A stretch of 64,000 bases of DNA from Streptomyces monashensis (GTDB taxonomy: Bacteria > Actinomycetota > Actinomycetes > Streptomycetales > Streptomycetaceae), in NCBI RefSeq assembly GCF_001866665.1, contig NZ_MLYO01000031.1, positions 142,301-206,300 on the forward strand, in the 5' to 3' direction. How positions within the stretch are numbered: position 1 is the stretch's first letter; each line of letters starts with the position of its first letter. The notes beneath the pieces were generated by a model. That model had not been told where the DNA came from. It made no database searches and worked only from the letters and a program-made list of their open reading frames with translations. The position numbers were made by a program, and so were the translations under genes. Positions 34,530-42,651 of the stretch are shown here, piece by piece.

Positions 34530-35093
34530 ATGTCTGTTCGTATCCTCGCGCTCGTCGGCAGCCTCCGCGCCGGTTCGCACAACCGCCAGCTCGCCGAGGC
34601 GGCCGTCAAGCTCGCTCCCGAGGGCGCCGAGGTCGTGCTCTTCGAGGGCCTGGCCGACGTCCCCTTCTACAACGAGGACGTCGACGTCGAGGGCGGCGTC
34701 CCGGCCGCCGCCGCGAAGCTGCGCGCGGCCGCCCAGTCCGCCGACGCCTTCCTGCTGTTCTCGCCCGAGTACAACGGCACCATCCCCGCCGTGCTGAAGA
34801 ACGCGATCGACTGGCTGTCGCGCCCGTACGGCGCCGGCGCCTTCGGCGGCAAGCCCGTCGCCGTGATCGGCACCGCCTTCGGCCAGTACGGCGGCGTGTG
34901 GGCGCAGGACGACACCCGCAAGGCCGTCGGCATCGCCGGCGGCAAGGTGATCGAGGACATCAAGCTGTCCATCCCGGGCTCCGTGACCCGGTTCGCCGAG
35001 ACCCACCCGGTGGACGACACCGAGGTCGCCGCCCAGCTGACCGAGGTCGTCGCCCGTCTGCACGGCAACGTGGGCGAGGCCACGGCCGCCTGA
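34530..35093 (+). CDS. NADPH-dependent FMN reductase
   Basis: A 187-residue flavodoxin-fold reductase. LVGSLRAGSHNRQLAEAAVKL is the FMN phosphate loop, SPEYNGTIPAVLKNAIDWLSRP is the diagnostic family motif and GTAFGQYGGVWAQDDTRKAV follows. It reduces FMN or quinones using NAD(P)H in the cytoplasm. The ATG at 34530 has GGAG nine bases upstream. It is divergent from its likely TetR repressor, and a strong terminator follows. Confidence 0.9.
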   Translation: MSVRILALVGSLRAGSHNRQLAEAAVKLAPEGAEVVLFEGLADVPFYNEDVDVEGGVPAAAAKLRAAAQSADAFLLFSPEYNGTIPAVLKNAIDWLSRPYGAGAFGGKPVAVIGTAFGQYGGVWAQDDTRKAVGIAGGKVIEDIKLSIPGSVTRFAETHPVDDTEVAAQLTEVVARLHGNVGEATAA

Positions 35094-35118
35094 GGCCACC
35101 GTCACCCGCGAAGGCCTA

Positions 35119-35147
35119 GGGGGCCGGAGGCCGCTCCGGCCCCCTTT
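35119..35147 (+). terminator. Strong hairpin terminator after FMN reductase gene
   Basis: An 11-bp perfect stem, GGGGGCCGGAG (35119-35129) with CTCCGGCCCCC (35134-35144), a 4-base loop and a TTT tail. It lies between convergent genes and may serve the minus-strand ArsR gene as well. Confidence 0.85.
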
Positions 35148-35168
35148 CGCGTGTCCGCACCCGGTCCC

Positions 35169-36176
35169 CTACGCGCGCGCCGGGAACAAGGGGTGGCCCG
35201 CGACCAGCCGTTCGGCCAGCGCGCTGCGCCGGTACAGCACCCGACGGCCGTCCCGGGCGCGGGTCACCAGGCCCGTGGCGGCCAGGATCCGCAGGTGCTG
35301 GGAGACGGCGCTCGGCGTCACGCCGAGACGCCGGGCCAGTTCGACGGTGGGCAGCGGCTCGGCGAGCAGCCGCAGCAGGGTGGTGCGGGGCGCGCCGAGC
35401 AGCGCGGCGAGCGCGGAGGCGTCGGGGTCGGGGTCGGGCTCCGGTTCCCACAGGGTCGCCGTGCCCCGGCCGGGGTAGGCGAGCATCGGAGGGGCCGCGG
35501 CGCTGATCGGTGGCGCCGGCTTGTGTGCGAACACCGACGGGATCAGCCGCAGCCCGCGCCCGGCGCCGTCGACCGCGTGCCGGCCGATCATCTTGTCGAC
35601 ACTGAGCACCCCGTCGCGCCAGCCGAGGTTCGGGTGCAGGCCGGCGAAGAGCGAGCGGGCGCCGCCGGTGGCCAGCTGTCCCGCGCGGTGCGTGATGTCG
35701 GCCTCCAGGACGAGCCGGATCCGCGGCCAGTACGGCAGCAGAGCCGTGTGCCAGTAGCGGAGGAGCAACTCGACGACACGGCCGAGGAGTTCGAGGACCG
35801 GGGCGTCATCGGGTGCGCCGGCCCACCGCAGTGCGGCGGGCAGCGGGCGCGGAGCGTGCGCGGCGAGCAGGTCGCGCCGCACGACGTCCGGAGGTGTGGC
35901 CCGTACGACCGCCAACTCCTCGTCCAGCGTGGGCGCGTGGACGGTCGGCCGGGGTGTCAGGAAGTCGGGCAGGGCGAGAGCGGGGCCGACGAGGGCGGAC
36001 AGCAGGGGCAGGTCGGTGGGGACGAGGGCGGCGAGCACGGCCCGGCGCCAGCGGCCGTGCAGGGGGTGCAGGGCGGGCGCGCGCAGCACGCGCAGGCTCT
36101 CCATCAGCTCGCCGAGCGGGGAGATCGCGAACCGGGTGTCGGCGAGGTCGTCGACCCCGAGCCGGAAGCTGATCAT
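35169..36176 (-). CDS. ArsR-type winged-helix regulator with large N-terminal domain (DUF5937-like)
   Basis: A 335-residue protein. The C-terminal 90 residues are an ArsR-family winged helix (LLGAPRTTLLRLLAEPLPTVELARRLGVTPSAVSQHLRILAATGLVTRARDGRRVLY). The N-terminal 230 residues are the uncharacterised domain common in actinobacterial regulators of this shape (FRLGVDDLADTRFAISPLGELMESLRVLRAP). It is divergent from an MFS transporter gene, with 56 bp between starts, which suggests it represses that transporter. No cysteine metal site of classical ArsR is visible. Confidence 0.85.
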   Translation of the reverse strand: MISFRLGVDDLADTRFAISPLGELMESLRVLRAPALHPLHGRWRRAVLAALVPTDLPLLSALVGPALALPDFLTPRPTVHAPTLDEELAVVRATPPDVVRRDLLAAHAPRPLPAALRWAGAPDDAPVLELLGRVVELLLRYWHTALLPYWPRIRLVLEADITHRAGQLATGGARSLFAGLHPNLGWRDGVLSVDKMIGRHAVDGAGRGLRLIPSVFAHKPAPPISAAAPPMLAYPGRGTATLWEPEPDPDPDASALAALLGAPRTTLLRLLAEPLPTVELARRLGVTPSAVSQHLRILAATGLVTRARDGRRVLYRRSALAERLVAGHPLFPARA

Positions 36177-36232
36177 TTAGCCCCCGTCTACATCGCTCGC
36201 CAACCGCCGCCGCATGCCGTGGACTTCGTGCC

Positions 36233-37555
36233 ATGGCAGATCTCCACTCCGAGCAGCGTAGCGCGACCGCGTCCGGGACCTCCCGGCTCGTCGCGGTGCT
36301 GGCCCTGGCCTGCGCGGTAGCGGTCGGCAACGTCTACTTCCCGCAGGCCGTCGTCCCGCTCGCGGCGGCGGGCCTCGGCGTCGCGCCGGGCGCGGCGGCC
36401 GGGGTGGTGACGGCGACCCAGTTCGGCTACGCGGCCGGCATCTTCCTGCTCGTACCGCTCGGCGACCGGCTGCCACCCCGCCCGCTGCTGGTCACCCTGC
36501 TCAGCGTGACCGGCCTCGGGCTCACCGCCGCGGCCGCCGCGCCCGCACTGCCGCCACTGCTCGCGGCGAGCGTGCTGGTGGGCGCGGCCACGGTGGTCGC
36601 TCCGCTGGCCGGACCGCTGGCGGCCGGGCTGGTCCCGCCCGAGCGACGGGGCGTGGTGGGCGGCACGCTGCTGAGCGGGTCCCTGGCCGGGATGCTGCTG
36701 TCCCGCACGGCCGGCGGCGCCCTCGGTGACCGGCTGGGCTGGCGGGCGCCCTACGTCCTCGCGGCCGTCCTCACGCTGGCGGTCGCGCTGCCGCTGTCCC
36801 GGGCGCTGCCGCGGCTGACCCCGCCGTCCCGGCAGCGCTACCGGCACCTGCTGGCCGAGCCCGTCCGCCTGCTGCGCGCCGAACCCGCCCTGCGCCGCTC
36901 GTCCTTCTACCAGGCGACGGTGTTCGCCGGGTTCTCCGCCGTGTGGACCGGGGTCGCACTGCTGCTGACCGGGCCGGTGTACGGGTTCGGGGCGGGTGCG
37001 GTCGGGCTGCTCGCGCTGGTCAACGCGGTGACCATGCTGGTGACACCGTTCGCGGGCCGGCTGGTGGACCGGTGGGGCGCCGACGCGGTGAACCTGGTCT
37101 GCTTCGTGCTGGTCGTCCTCGCCGCGGTGGTGCTCGTCCCGGGCGCCTTCGGCGGCGGCACCGGGCTGCCGGCCCTCGTGGCGGGCAGCCTGCTGCTGGA
37201 CGTCGGCATGCAGTCCGGCATGGTCGCCAACACGGTGCGGATCTACGCCCTCCGCGCGGACGTCCGCAGCCGCCTCAACACCGCCTACATGACCTGCGCC
37301 TACCTCGGCGGCACCCTCGGCTCCTGGCTCGGCGCCCGGGCGTACGCGTGGTGCGGCTGGCCGGGAGTGTGCGGTCTCGTCGCCCTGCTGGCCGGACTGG
37401 GGCTGCTCCGGCACCTGACGGCGACGGCGCGGGACAAGCGGCTCGGGAAGAGAGGCGCGCGGGTGTCGTGTTGCCGACCTGGGAAGATCACCGAGGTGCG
37501 GAAGCCGGTGCGAGGACGTGGAGCACCTCCGGCAGCGCGGCGGCGAAGCCCGTGA
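36233..37555 (+). CDS. MFS transporter with abnormal C-terminus
   Basis: A membrane transporter of about 410 residues with 12 hydrophobic segments, followed by about 30 extra residues. It matches the drug:H+ antiporter type of MFS (QFGYAAGIFLLVPLGDRLPPRPLL between helices 2 and 3, then LAGPLAAGLVPPERRGVVGGTLLSG). The ordinary end would be near HLTATARDKRL (about 37440). The remaining codons, ending VRGRGAPPAARRRSP, run antisense over an AsnC-regulator remnant, so the original stop seems to be lost. Substrate unknown; an ArsR-type regulator is divergent. Confidence 0.85.
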   Translation: MADLHSEQRSATASGTSRLVAVLALACAVAVGNVYFPQAVVPLAAAGLGVAPGAAAGVVTATQFGYAAGIFLLVPLGDRLPPRPLLVTLLSVTGLGLTAAAAAPALPPLLAASVLVGAATVVAPLAGPLAAGLVPPERRGVVGGTLLSGSLAGMLLSRTAGGALGDRLGWRAPYVLAAVLTLAVALPLSRALPRLTPPSRQRYRHLLAEPVRLLRAEPALRRSSFYQATVFAGFSAVWTGVALLLTGPVYGFGAGAVGLLALVNAVTMLVTPFAGRLVDRWGADAVNLVCFVLVVLAAVVLVPGAFGGGTGLPALVAGSLLLDVGMQSGMVANTVRIYALRADVRSRLNTAYMTCAYLGGTLGSWLGARAYAWCGWPGVCGLVALLAGLGLLRHLTATARDKRLGKRGARVSCCRPGKITEVRKPVRGRGAPPAARRRSP

Positions 37556-37780
37556 AGGTGTCGATCACCGTGCGGTTGAGCGGGCGCACCCGGACCGGGA
37601 CCGGCGCCTGGACACCGCGGTTGCGGGCGGCGGGGTCGATGTCCGCGTGACAGCCGCGGATCACCCCCCGCCGGGTGAGCGAACGGACCCCTTCGAGACA
37701 GGTCGAGGGGGCCACACGAGCTTCCGGGCGAGTTCCCGGCGGCCGCCTTCCCGCAGTGCGGGGACATCGTCGACGTCACG
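37488..37780 (-). pseudogene. Truncated Lrp/AsnC family regulator
   Basis: Two minus-strand frames join into an AsnC-type N-terminal part: DVDDVPALREGGRRELARKLVW (37780-37718), then APSTCLEGVRSLTRRGVIRG and CHADIDPAARNRGVQAPVPVRVRPLNRTVIDTFTGFAAALPEVLHV (37712-37510). This is helix-turn-helix, linker and the start of the RAM domain. One missing base near 37715 breaks it, and the frame stops at 37488 about 60 residues early. Its 3' end lies inside the tail of the MFS ORF. The 325-bp gap between the MFS and amidase genes contains nothing else I can support. Confidence 0.65.
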
Positions 37781-37880
37781 GGAGCCGGCCACTTCCCCGG
37801 GTGAAATCGCTGTGGAAGTCCGGGACTTGAGGTTACCGTTCGGTAGACATCGTGCCCGGATCCTCCCGGAGGTGCTGCCC

Positions 37881-39302
37881 ATGACGCCCGACCGTGCCCA
37901 CGGCCTCGTGGAGACGCGCCGCGCGCTCGCCGACGGGGAGGTGACCTCACGCGCGCTGGTGGAAAGGACGCTGGCACGGATCGAGGCCGCGCAGGAGACA
38001 CTGAACGCGTTCCGGATCGTACGGGCCGAGGCCGCGCTCGCCGAAGCCGACGCCGCGGACCGGGAGTTGGCCGCCGGGGCGCGGCGCCCGCTGCTCGGGG
38101 TGCCGGTGGCGGTGAAGGACGACATGGACGTGGCGGGCGAGCCGACCGCGTTCGGCTGCCGCGGCGACTTCCCGCCGGCCGCCGCGGACGCCGAGGCGGT
38201 ACGGCGGCTGCGCGCCGCCGGTGCGGTGATCGTCGGCAAGACCAACACCTGCGAGCTGGGTCAGTGGCCGTTCACCGAGGGGCCGGCGTTCGGGGACACC
38301 CGCAATCCGTGGCACACCGGGCACACCCCCGGCGGTTCCTCCGGGGGTTCCGCCGCCGCCGTCGCCGCCGGACTCGTGCCCGCCGCGCTCGGCTCCGACG
38401 GGGCGGGTTCGGTGCGGATACCGGCTTCCTGGACCCATCTCATCGGCATCAAACCGCAGCGCGGCCGCATCTCGACCTGGCCGCGCGGCGAGTCCTTCCA
38501 CGGGATCACGGTCAACGGCACCCTCGCCCGTACGGTCGCGGACGCGGCCCTGCTGCTGGACGCGGCGAGCGGCAACCACCCCGGGGACCCGCACCGGCCG
38601 GCCGCCCTCACGGTGGCGGACGCCGTCGGCCGCGACCCCGGCCGGCTGCGTGTCGCGCTGTCCCTGAAGCCGCCGTTCACCGCGCTGCCGGCCCGGCTGC
38701 ACCCGCAGATCCGCACCCGGATCGTCCAACTCGCGGACCGGCTGGCCGCGTTGGGACACGAGGTCGAGGAGGCGGATCCGCCGTACGGGCAGATCGGGCT
38801 GGCCTTCCTGCCGCGCGCCACCGCCGGGATCGCCGAGCGGGCCCGCGAGGCCCCCGACCCGGCGCTGCTCGATCGGCGCACCCGTGACGCGGCCCGGCTG
38901 GGCCGGCTGCTCGGCGGGCTCCCGCTGCGGGCCGCCCGGCGCGCGGAGCCGGTGCTGCACCGGCGGATCGGCCGGTTCTTCACCTCGTACGACGTGATCC
39001 TCGCGCCGACCACGGCCGCTCCCCCGCCCCTCGTCGGCGCCCTGCACCGGCTGGGCGGGACGGCCCTGGACCGCGCGATGATCGCCGCCTGCCCGTACGC
39101 CTGGCCGTGGAACGTGCTCGGGTGGCCGGGCGTGAACGTACCCGCCGGCTTCGTGGACGGCGGCCTGCCGGTCGGCGGCCAGCTCCTCGGCCCGGCCGGC
39201 AGCGAGCCCCGACTGGTCTCCCTCGCCGCCCAGTTGGAAACCGAACTGCGCTGGCACGAGCAGTGGCCACCGGGGCGGACGGCGCAGACCCCGGTGGGCT
39301 GA
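37881..39302 (+). CDS. Amidase (amidase-signature family)
   Basis: A 473-residue serine amidase. The Ser-cisSer-Lys triad is visible: Lys in VPVAVKDDMDVAG, the cis-Ser in TPGGSSGGSAAAVAAG and the nucleophile in LGSDGAGSVRIPAS. Family members hydrolyse amides (GatA, fatty acid amidases, aryl amidases); there is no gatB/gatC here, so this is not tRNA transamidation. ATG at 37881 follows CCGGAGGTGCTGCCC. The open frame upstream crosses the AsnC remnant and is not coding. Confidence 0.88.
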   Translation: MTPDRAHGLVETRRALADGEVTSRALVERTLARIEAAQETLNAFRIVRAEAALAEADAADRELAAGARRPLLGVPVAVKDDMDVAGEPTAFGCRGDFPPAAADAEAVRRLRAAGAVIVGKTNTCELGQWPFTEGPAFGDTRNPWHTGHTPGGSSGGSAAAVAAGLVPAALGSDGAGSVRIPASWTHLIGIKPQRGRISTWPRGESFHGITVNGTLARTVADAALLLDAASGNHPGDPHRPAALTVADAVGRDPGRLRVALSLKPPFTALPARLHPQIRTRIVQLADRLAALGHEVEEADPPYGQIGLAFLPRATAGIAERAREAPDPALLDRRTRDAARLGRLLGGLPLRAARRAEPVLHRRIGRFFTSYDVILAPTTAAPPPLVGALHRLGGTALDRAMIAACPYAWPWNVLGWPGVNVPAGFVDGGLPVGGQLLGPAGSEPRLVSLAAQLETELRWHEQWPPGRTAQTPVG

Positions 39303-39386
39303 GAGCTGCGCTTCGCCCGAGCCCGGCGACAGGTCGGGGGGCGGGCGCGCACGGAGCGGACCGGGAGCAGCGGCGCGCGGGGGCGG

Positions 39387-39815
39387 TTACGCCGCCAGCA
39401 GGGTGACTCCCAGGGCGGCCAGGGCGACGACCTTGAGGAGTTCCAGCGCCACGTACCAGAGGTGGCCGTGCGAACGGGGCAGGTCCTCGCCCGCGAGGAC
39501 GCGGTCGGAGCGGCGGTTGAGGACGGGGCGGACCACGGCGAGCTGCGCGAGGAGCAGCACGGCGACGGCCGCTGTCGGTCCGACGACCGAGGCCGGGGCA
39601 CCGCCCACCGCGACCGCGACGATCACCACGACCGCCAGGACCGCCTCCACGGCGTTCAGCGCCCGGAACACCAGCCGGCCTATGCCCAGGCCGATCGGGA
39701 TGGTCACGCCCGGTGCGCGGAACTTCAGCGGGGCCTCCAGGAAGGAGATCGACAGCACCATCCCGAGCCAGAGGAAGGTGAGGGCACCGGCGAGCGCGGC
39801 GGACGTGGCGTTCAT
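39387..39815 (-). CDS. Small four-helix membrane protein of unknown function
   Basis: A 142-residue protein with four hydrophobic segments (about residues 5-25, 50-72, 76-97 and 122-142) and a basic loop with LNRRSDRVLAGEDLPRSHGHLWYVALE between helices 3 and 4. I do not recognise the family with certainty. The ATG overlaps the stop of the upstream cysteine-containing regulator (ATGA), so it is co-translated with it and is probably what that regulator acts through or controls. Confidence 0.8.
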   Translation of the reverse strand: MNATSAALAGALTFLWLGMVLSISFLEAPLKFRAPGVTIPIGLGIGRLVFRALNAVEAVLAVVVIVAVAVGGAPASVVGPTAAVAVLLLAQLAVVRPVLNRRSDRVLAGEDLPRSHGHLWYVALELLKVVALAALGVTLLAA

Positions 39816-40579
39816 CTGCGAGGGTCCTTTCCGGGTCGGGCGGCGGTGTTCCCCGCCACGTGGGCGACGCAGGAGTCCGCTTCGGCGAAGGGCTCCAGCG
39901 CGGTGGCCGTCAGCGGGGCGTCCAGTCGTGTCAGCGCGCCCTGCATCAGGCCGAGATGGAGGGGGCAGACCAACCGGCCGTACTCCTCGGCGAGTTCGAG
40001 GAAGGGGCAGTGGCGCAGCCGGATCCGCCGGGCCGGACCGTCGGCCGTCTCCGCTCCTCGCTCTGCCGCCTCTTCTTCGCCTTCCCCGTCCCTCTCGTCC
40101 TCTTCTTCCACCTGCGGGGCGAAGCCCAGTTCGTCCAGCAGGGCGACGAGCGCGGCCGTGGCGCGCTCGGCGCTCGGCTGCTCGAAGGGCGGCGGCGGGT
40201 CCACCAGGAAGCCGCCCCACGCCCGGCCCGTCTCCATCGCCTCCGCGCGTGCCTCGGCCGGGTCGGCGGACGCCCAGCGGCTCAGCAGGACGCGGGCGAG
40301 CAGCCGGTAGTCACGGGCGCCGCCGCGGTCCATGCCGGGCCGCACGACGTAGCCGACGGCGGGCCGGCCCGGTCCCGGGGACCGCACGGTCCGGCGCTCG
40401 ACCAGCCCGTCGGCCACCAGGGCGTCCAGATGGAACCGGACCGTGTTGGGGTGGACACCCAGCCGCCGCGCCACCTGCGCCACGCCGAGCGGCGAGGGTG
40501 CGGTGCGCAGCACCTCCAGCACCTCCCGGCGCCGCGGGCTCTCGCGTCGTGGGCTGTCGTGCGCCGTCACCTCCGGCAC
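39812..40579 (-). CDS. Helix-turn-helix regulator with cysteine-rich C-terminal domain
   Basis: About 255 residues. The N-terminal winged helix is EVLEVLRTAPSPLGVAQVARRLGVHPNTVRFHLDALVADGLVERR. The C-terminal part has RLRHCPFLELAEEYGRLVCPLHLGLMQGAL and later EADSCVAHVAG, a spaced set of three cysteines with histidines. The arrangement resembles SufR/PadR-like regulators that hold an iron-sulfur cluster or zinc. A Glu-rich stretch (EEEDERDGEGEEEAAE) separates the domains. The start is uncertain (GTG 40579 or GTG 40570). A cupin gene is divergent across a TA-rich dyad. Confidence 0.8.
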   Translation of the reverse strand: MPEVTAHDSPRRESPRRREVLEVLRTAPSPLGVAQVARRLGVHPNTVRFHLDALVADGLVERRTVRSPGPGRPAVGYVVRPGMDRGGARDYRLLARVLLSRWASADPAEARAEAMETGRAWGGFLVDPPPPFEQPSAERATAALVALLDELGFAPQVEEEDERDGEGEEEAAERGAETADGPARRIRLRHCPFLELAEEYGRLVCPLHLGLMQGALTRLDAPLTATALEPFAEADSCVAHVAGNTAARPGKDPRR

Positions 40580-40622
40580 CCCTCTCCACCCGCGTTCCCA
40601 CCTGCGTCCATTTTCACGAATC

Positions 40623-40641
40623 CTACATGTATAAATTGTAG
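40623..40641. promoter_or_regulatory. AT-rich dyad CTACA-N9-TGTAG, candidate operator/promoter
   Basis: CTACA (40623-40627) and TGTAG (40637-40641) frame an AT-rich core ATGTATAAATT, striking in DNA of this GC content. It lies between the divergent regulator gene (start 40579) and the cupin gene (start 40680), so it probably contains both a -10 region and the regulator's binding site. Confidence 0.6.
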
Positions 40642-40679
40642 AGTCGGGAGCGCAGGGAAAGACCCGAGGGGAAGAGAAG

Positions 40680-41075
40680 ATGACGACGTCGCCGTCCGCG
40701 AGGGACACCGAGCCGCGCGTGCTGTGCGACACGCGGGCCCTGACGGAGAATCCGCCGCTGCCCGGCGGGGTGCTGTGGAAGCTGGCCGAGAGCGGCCGTC
40801 AGCTCGACGCCAACGTGGTCCGGCTCGCCCCGGGCCGGCGGGTCGAGGTCCACACGGAGCCGCAGCTGGACGTGATACTCCTCGTGACCGGCGGTGACGG
40901 CGCGCTCGGCACGGAACGGGCCGACGAGCACCAGCCGTTGGCCGAGGGCGCCCTGGTCTGGCTGCCGCACGGCTGCGCCCGCGGGCTCACCGCCGGTGCG
41001 GCCGGGCTGACGTACGTGACCGTGCACCGCCGCCGTCCCGGCATGTCCATCGGCACCCGCCCGGCCGGCGCCTGA
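40680..41075 (+). CDS. Cupin domain protein
   Basis: A 131-residue single cupin. LAPGRRVEVHTEPQLDVILLVTGG matches the first cupin motif with one histidine kept (VHTE) and the second motif is LAEGALVWLPHGCARGLTAG. The metal ligands are incomplete compared with dioxygenase cupins, so a binding or sensor role is as likely as catalysis. ATG at 40680 follows GAGGGGAAGAGA. It is divergent from the cysteine-rich HTH regulator and may be its target. Confidence 0.8.
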   Translation: MTTSPSARDTEPRVLCDTRALTENPPLPGGVLWKLAESGRQLDANVVRLAPGRRVEVHTEPQLDVILLVTGGDGALGTERADEHQPLAEGALVWLPHGCARGLTAGAAGLTYVTVHRRRPGMSIGTRPAGA

Positions 41076-41169
41076 CCCGCCGGGGCGCTCCCAGGAGGCC
41101 CACCCGCCGCAACAGCCGGGCGACGGGCGACCGTTGCCCCGCCGCGGCCGACCGCTAGGGTGTGCCCCC

Positions 41170-41616
41170 GTGAGCACGTTTACCGAAGAGAACGTCCCCG
41201 GCCGGTACGGCCCCCACGCCACCACCGAGGCCGACCCGCGCGAGGTCGGCCGGGTGCGCACCGAGTACTCCCCCGCCCACGACGGCGATCCGGACCCCGG
41301 CGAGATCGTGTGGACCTGGGTGCCCTTCGAGGAGCACGACGGCCGGGGCAAGGACCGCCCGGTGCTGGTCGTCGCGCGGGAGGCGGCGGGCACCGTCCTC
41401 GCCGTACAGCTGACGAGCAAGCGGCACGACGGCGACCGCGACTACGTGGCGATCGGCAGCGGGCCCTGGGACCGCTCGGACCGGGACTCCTGGGTGGACG
41501 TGGACCGCGTGCTGCGGCTGCACGAGGAGGGCATGCGCCGCGAGGCGTGCGCGCTGGACCGGGGACGGTTCGACCTGGTCCGCCGGCGGCTGCACGAGCG
41601 CTACGGCTGGACCTGA
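41170..41616 (+). CDS. PemK/MazF-like toxin-family protein
   Basis: A 148-residue protein started by GTG 41170. The core PGEIVWTWVPFEEHDGRGKDRPVLVVARE is the beta-barrel entry motif of PemK/MazF ribonucleases, followed by LAVQLTSKRHDGD and a C-terminal helix EACALDRGRFDLVRRRLHERYGW. MazF toxins cleave mRNA. There is no small antitoxin gene directly upstream, so it may be a tame orphan relative. It converges on a macrodomain gene with 19 bp between stops. Confidence 0.78.
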   Translation: MSTFTEENVPGRYGPHATTEADPREVGRVRTEYSPAHDGDPDPGEIVWTWVPFEEHDGRGKDRPVLVVAREAAGTVLAVQLTSKRHDGDRDYVAIGSGPWDRSDRDSWVDVDRVLRLHEEGMRREACALDRGRFDLVRRRLHERYGWT

Positions 41617-41635
41617 CCGACGCCGCCGCCCGGCG

Positions 41636-42457
41636 TCAGGCGAACGCCCGCGTGAACGCCGCCCGGACCACCGCACCCGGCGTCCGGTCCAGCACCCCGA
41701 ACACCACGTGGTCGAAGCCGCGGGCGAACCGGCCGCCGGGGCCGAGCAGGGCCCGGAAGGCGCCCGCGACCTGCGCCGGGTCGTTCTGGAACACACCGCA
41801 GCCCCAGGCGCCCAGCACCAGCCGGCGACAGCCCTGGGCGGCGGCCGTCTCCAGCACCCGCTCGGCACGGACCGCCAGGGCGCCCGGCAACGCGTCGGCG
41901 CGCTGCGGTGCCGTACGCCGTACGACGCCCGCGTTGGGGGCGGCCGCGGTCAGGAAGCCGGCACGGAACGGCTCGGTCAGCAGCCGGCCGCGGTCGTCGC
42001 GGAAGACCGGAACGGCCGGTGAGTGGATCACCCGGTCCGTGTAGAACGGGTCACGGTCGGCGCGGTGGTGGTCGTAGAAGCGGCGGGCCGTGAGCAGGCA
42101 GGTGTGCAGCGCGGAGGCGCGGCACAGCGCCTCCTCCTGGGCCTGCGCGCCGTTGAGATAGCCGCCGCCCGGATTGCGGGCCGAGGCGAAGTTCAGGACG
42201 GTGACCGGGGCGTCGGACAGCCGGCGGGCGGCCTCCAGGCTGCTCTCGCCGGTCACCTCGAAAACGGTGCCCCCGGCCACGGGCGCGTCACCCGTTTGCC
42301 GTACGGAGACCGGTTCGGGCCCGAACATCCGCGTCCCGGCGCGCGCGGCCTCGATGTCCGCCGCGAGGAAGACCTCCCGGCCGTCCGGCGCGCGGTAGCG
42401 GCCCGCGGTCACGATCGCTTCCGTCTCCGCGGCGATCCCGCGCAGGCGTGCGCTCAC
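41636..42457 (-). CDS. TIGR02452-type macrodomain protein (bacterial PARG-like)
   Basis: A 273-residue protein of the microbial PARG family. The diagnostic loop is NFASARNPGGGYLNGAQAQEEALCRAS, with GGG and the QEE catalytic pair that remove ADP-ribose from proteins. LVLGAWGCGVFQNDP is the second, phosphate-binding macrodomain loop. GTG 42457 is used: it follows GGGGGTGG and overlaps the stop of a 20-codon upstream ORF. The frame upstream of it does not look coding. No ADP-ribosyltransferase is nearby. Confidence 0.85.
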   Translation of the reverse strand: MSARLRGIAAETEAIVTAGRYRAPDGREVFLAADIEAARAGTRMFGPEPVSVRQTGDAPVAGGTVFEVTGESSLEAARRLSDAPVTVLNFASARNPGGGYLNGAQAQEEALCRASALHTCLLTARRFYDHHRADRDPFYTDRVIHSPAVPVFRDDRGRLLTEPFRAGFLTAAAPNAGVVRRTAPQRADALPGALAVRAERVLETAAAQGCRRLVLGAWGCGVFQNDPAQVAGAFRALLGPGGRFARGFDHVVFGVLDRTPGAVVRAAFTRAFA

Positions 42458-42516
42458 GGCGCCACCCCCGTGGACGCCGTGACGGCCGCCTGCGCGGTCT
42501 CCCCCGTCGTGCTCAT
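42454..42516 (-). CDS. Possible 20-residue leader ORF of the macrodomain gene
   Basis: MSTTGETAQAAVTASTGVAP, from ATG 42516, ends with a TGA that overlaps the GTG start of the macrodomain gene (GTGA). Such overlap would couple translation of the two. Its ribosome site (AGGA about 12 bases before the ATG) is poor and 20 codons can be open by chance, so this is a suggestion only. It could also be an alternative N-terminal region lost by frameshift. Confidence 0.3.
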   Translation of the reverse strand: MSTTGETAQAAVTASTGVAP

Positions 42517-42556
42517 GCACGCATCCTGGGTGATGCTGGTCGTGCGCTGCAACGGA

Positions 42557-42596
42557 GTTTCCCGCGCCGGAACACCCCGGGGAACGAGCGGGAAAC
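42557..42596. promoter_or_regulatory. Inverted repeat upstream of egtA and the macrodomain gene
   Basis: GTTTCCCGC (42557-42565) pairs with GCGGGAAAC (42588-42596), with the palindrome CCCCGGGG (42575-42582) between them. It lies in the 216-bp gap between the divergent macrodomain gene and egtA and could be an operator or a leader hairpin for either. Confidence 0.45.
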
Positions 42597-42651
42597 GGAT
42601 ATGACCGAACCGGAACATCCGGTGGGGCACTCTTGTGCGAACCAGCTCCAG

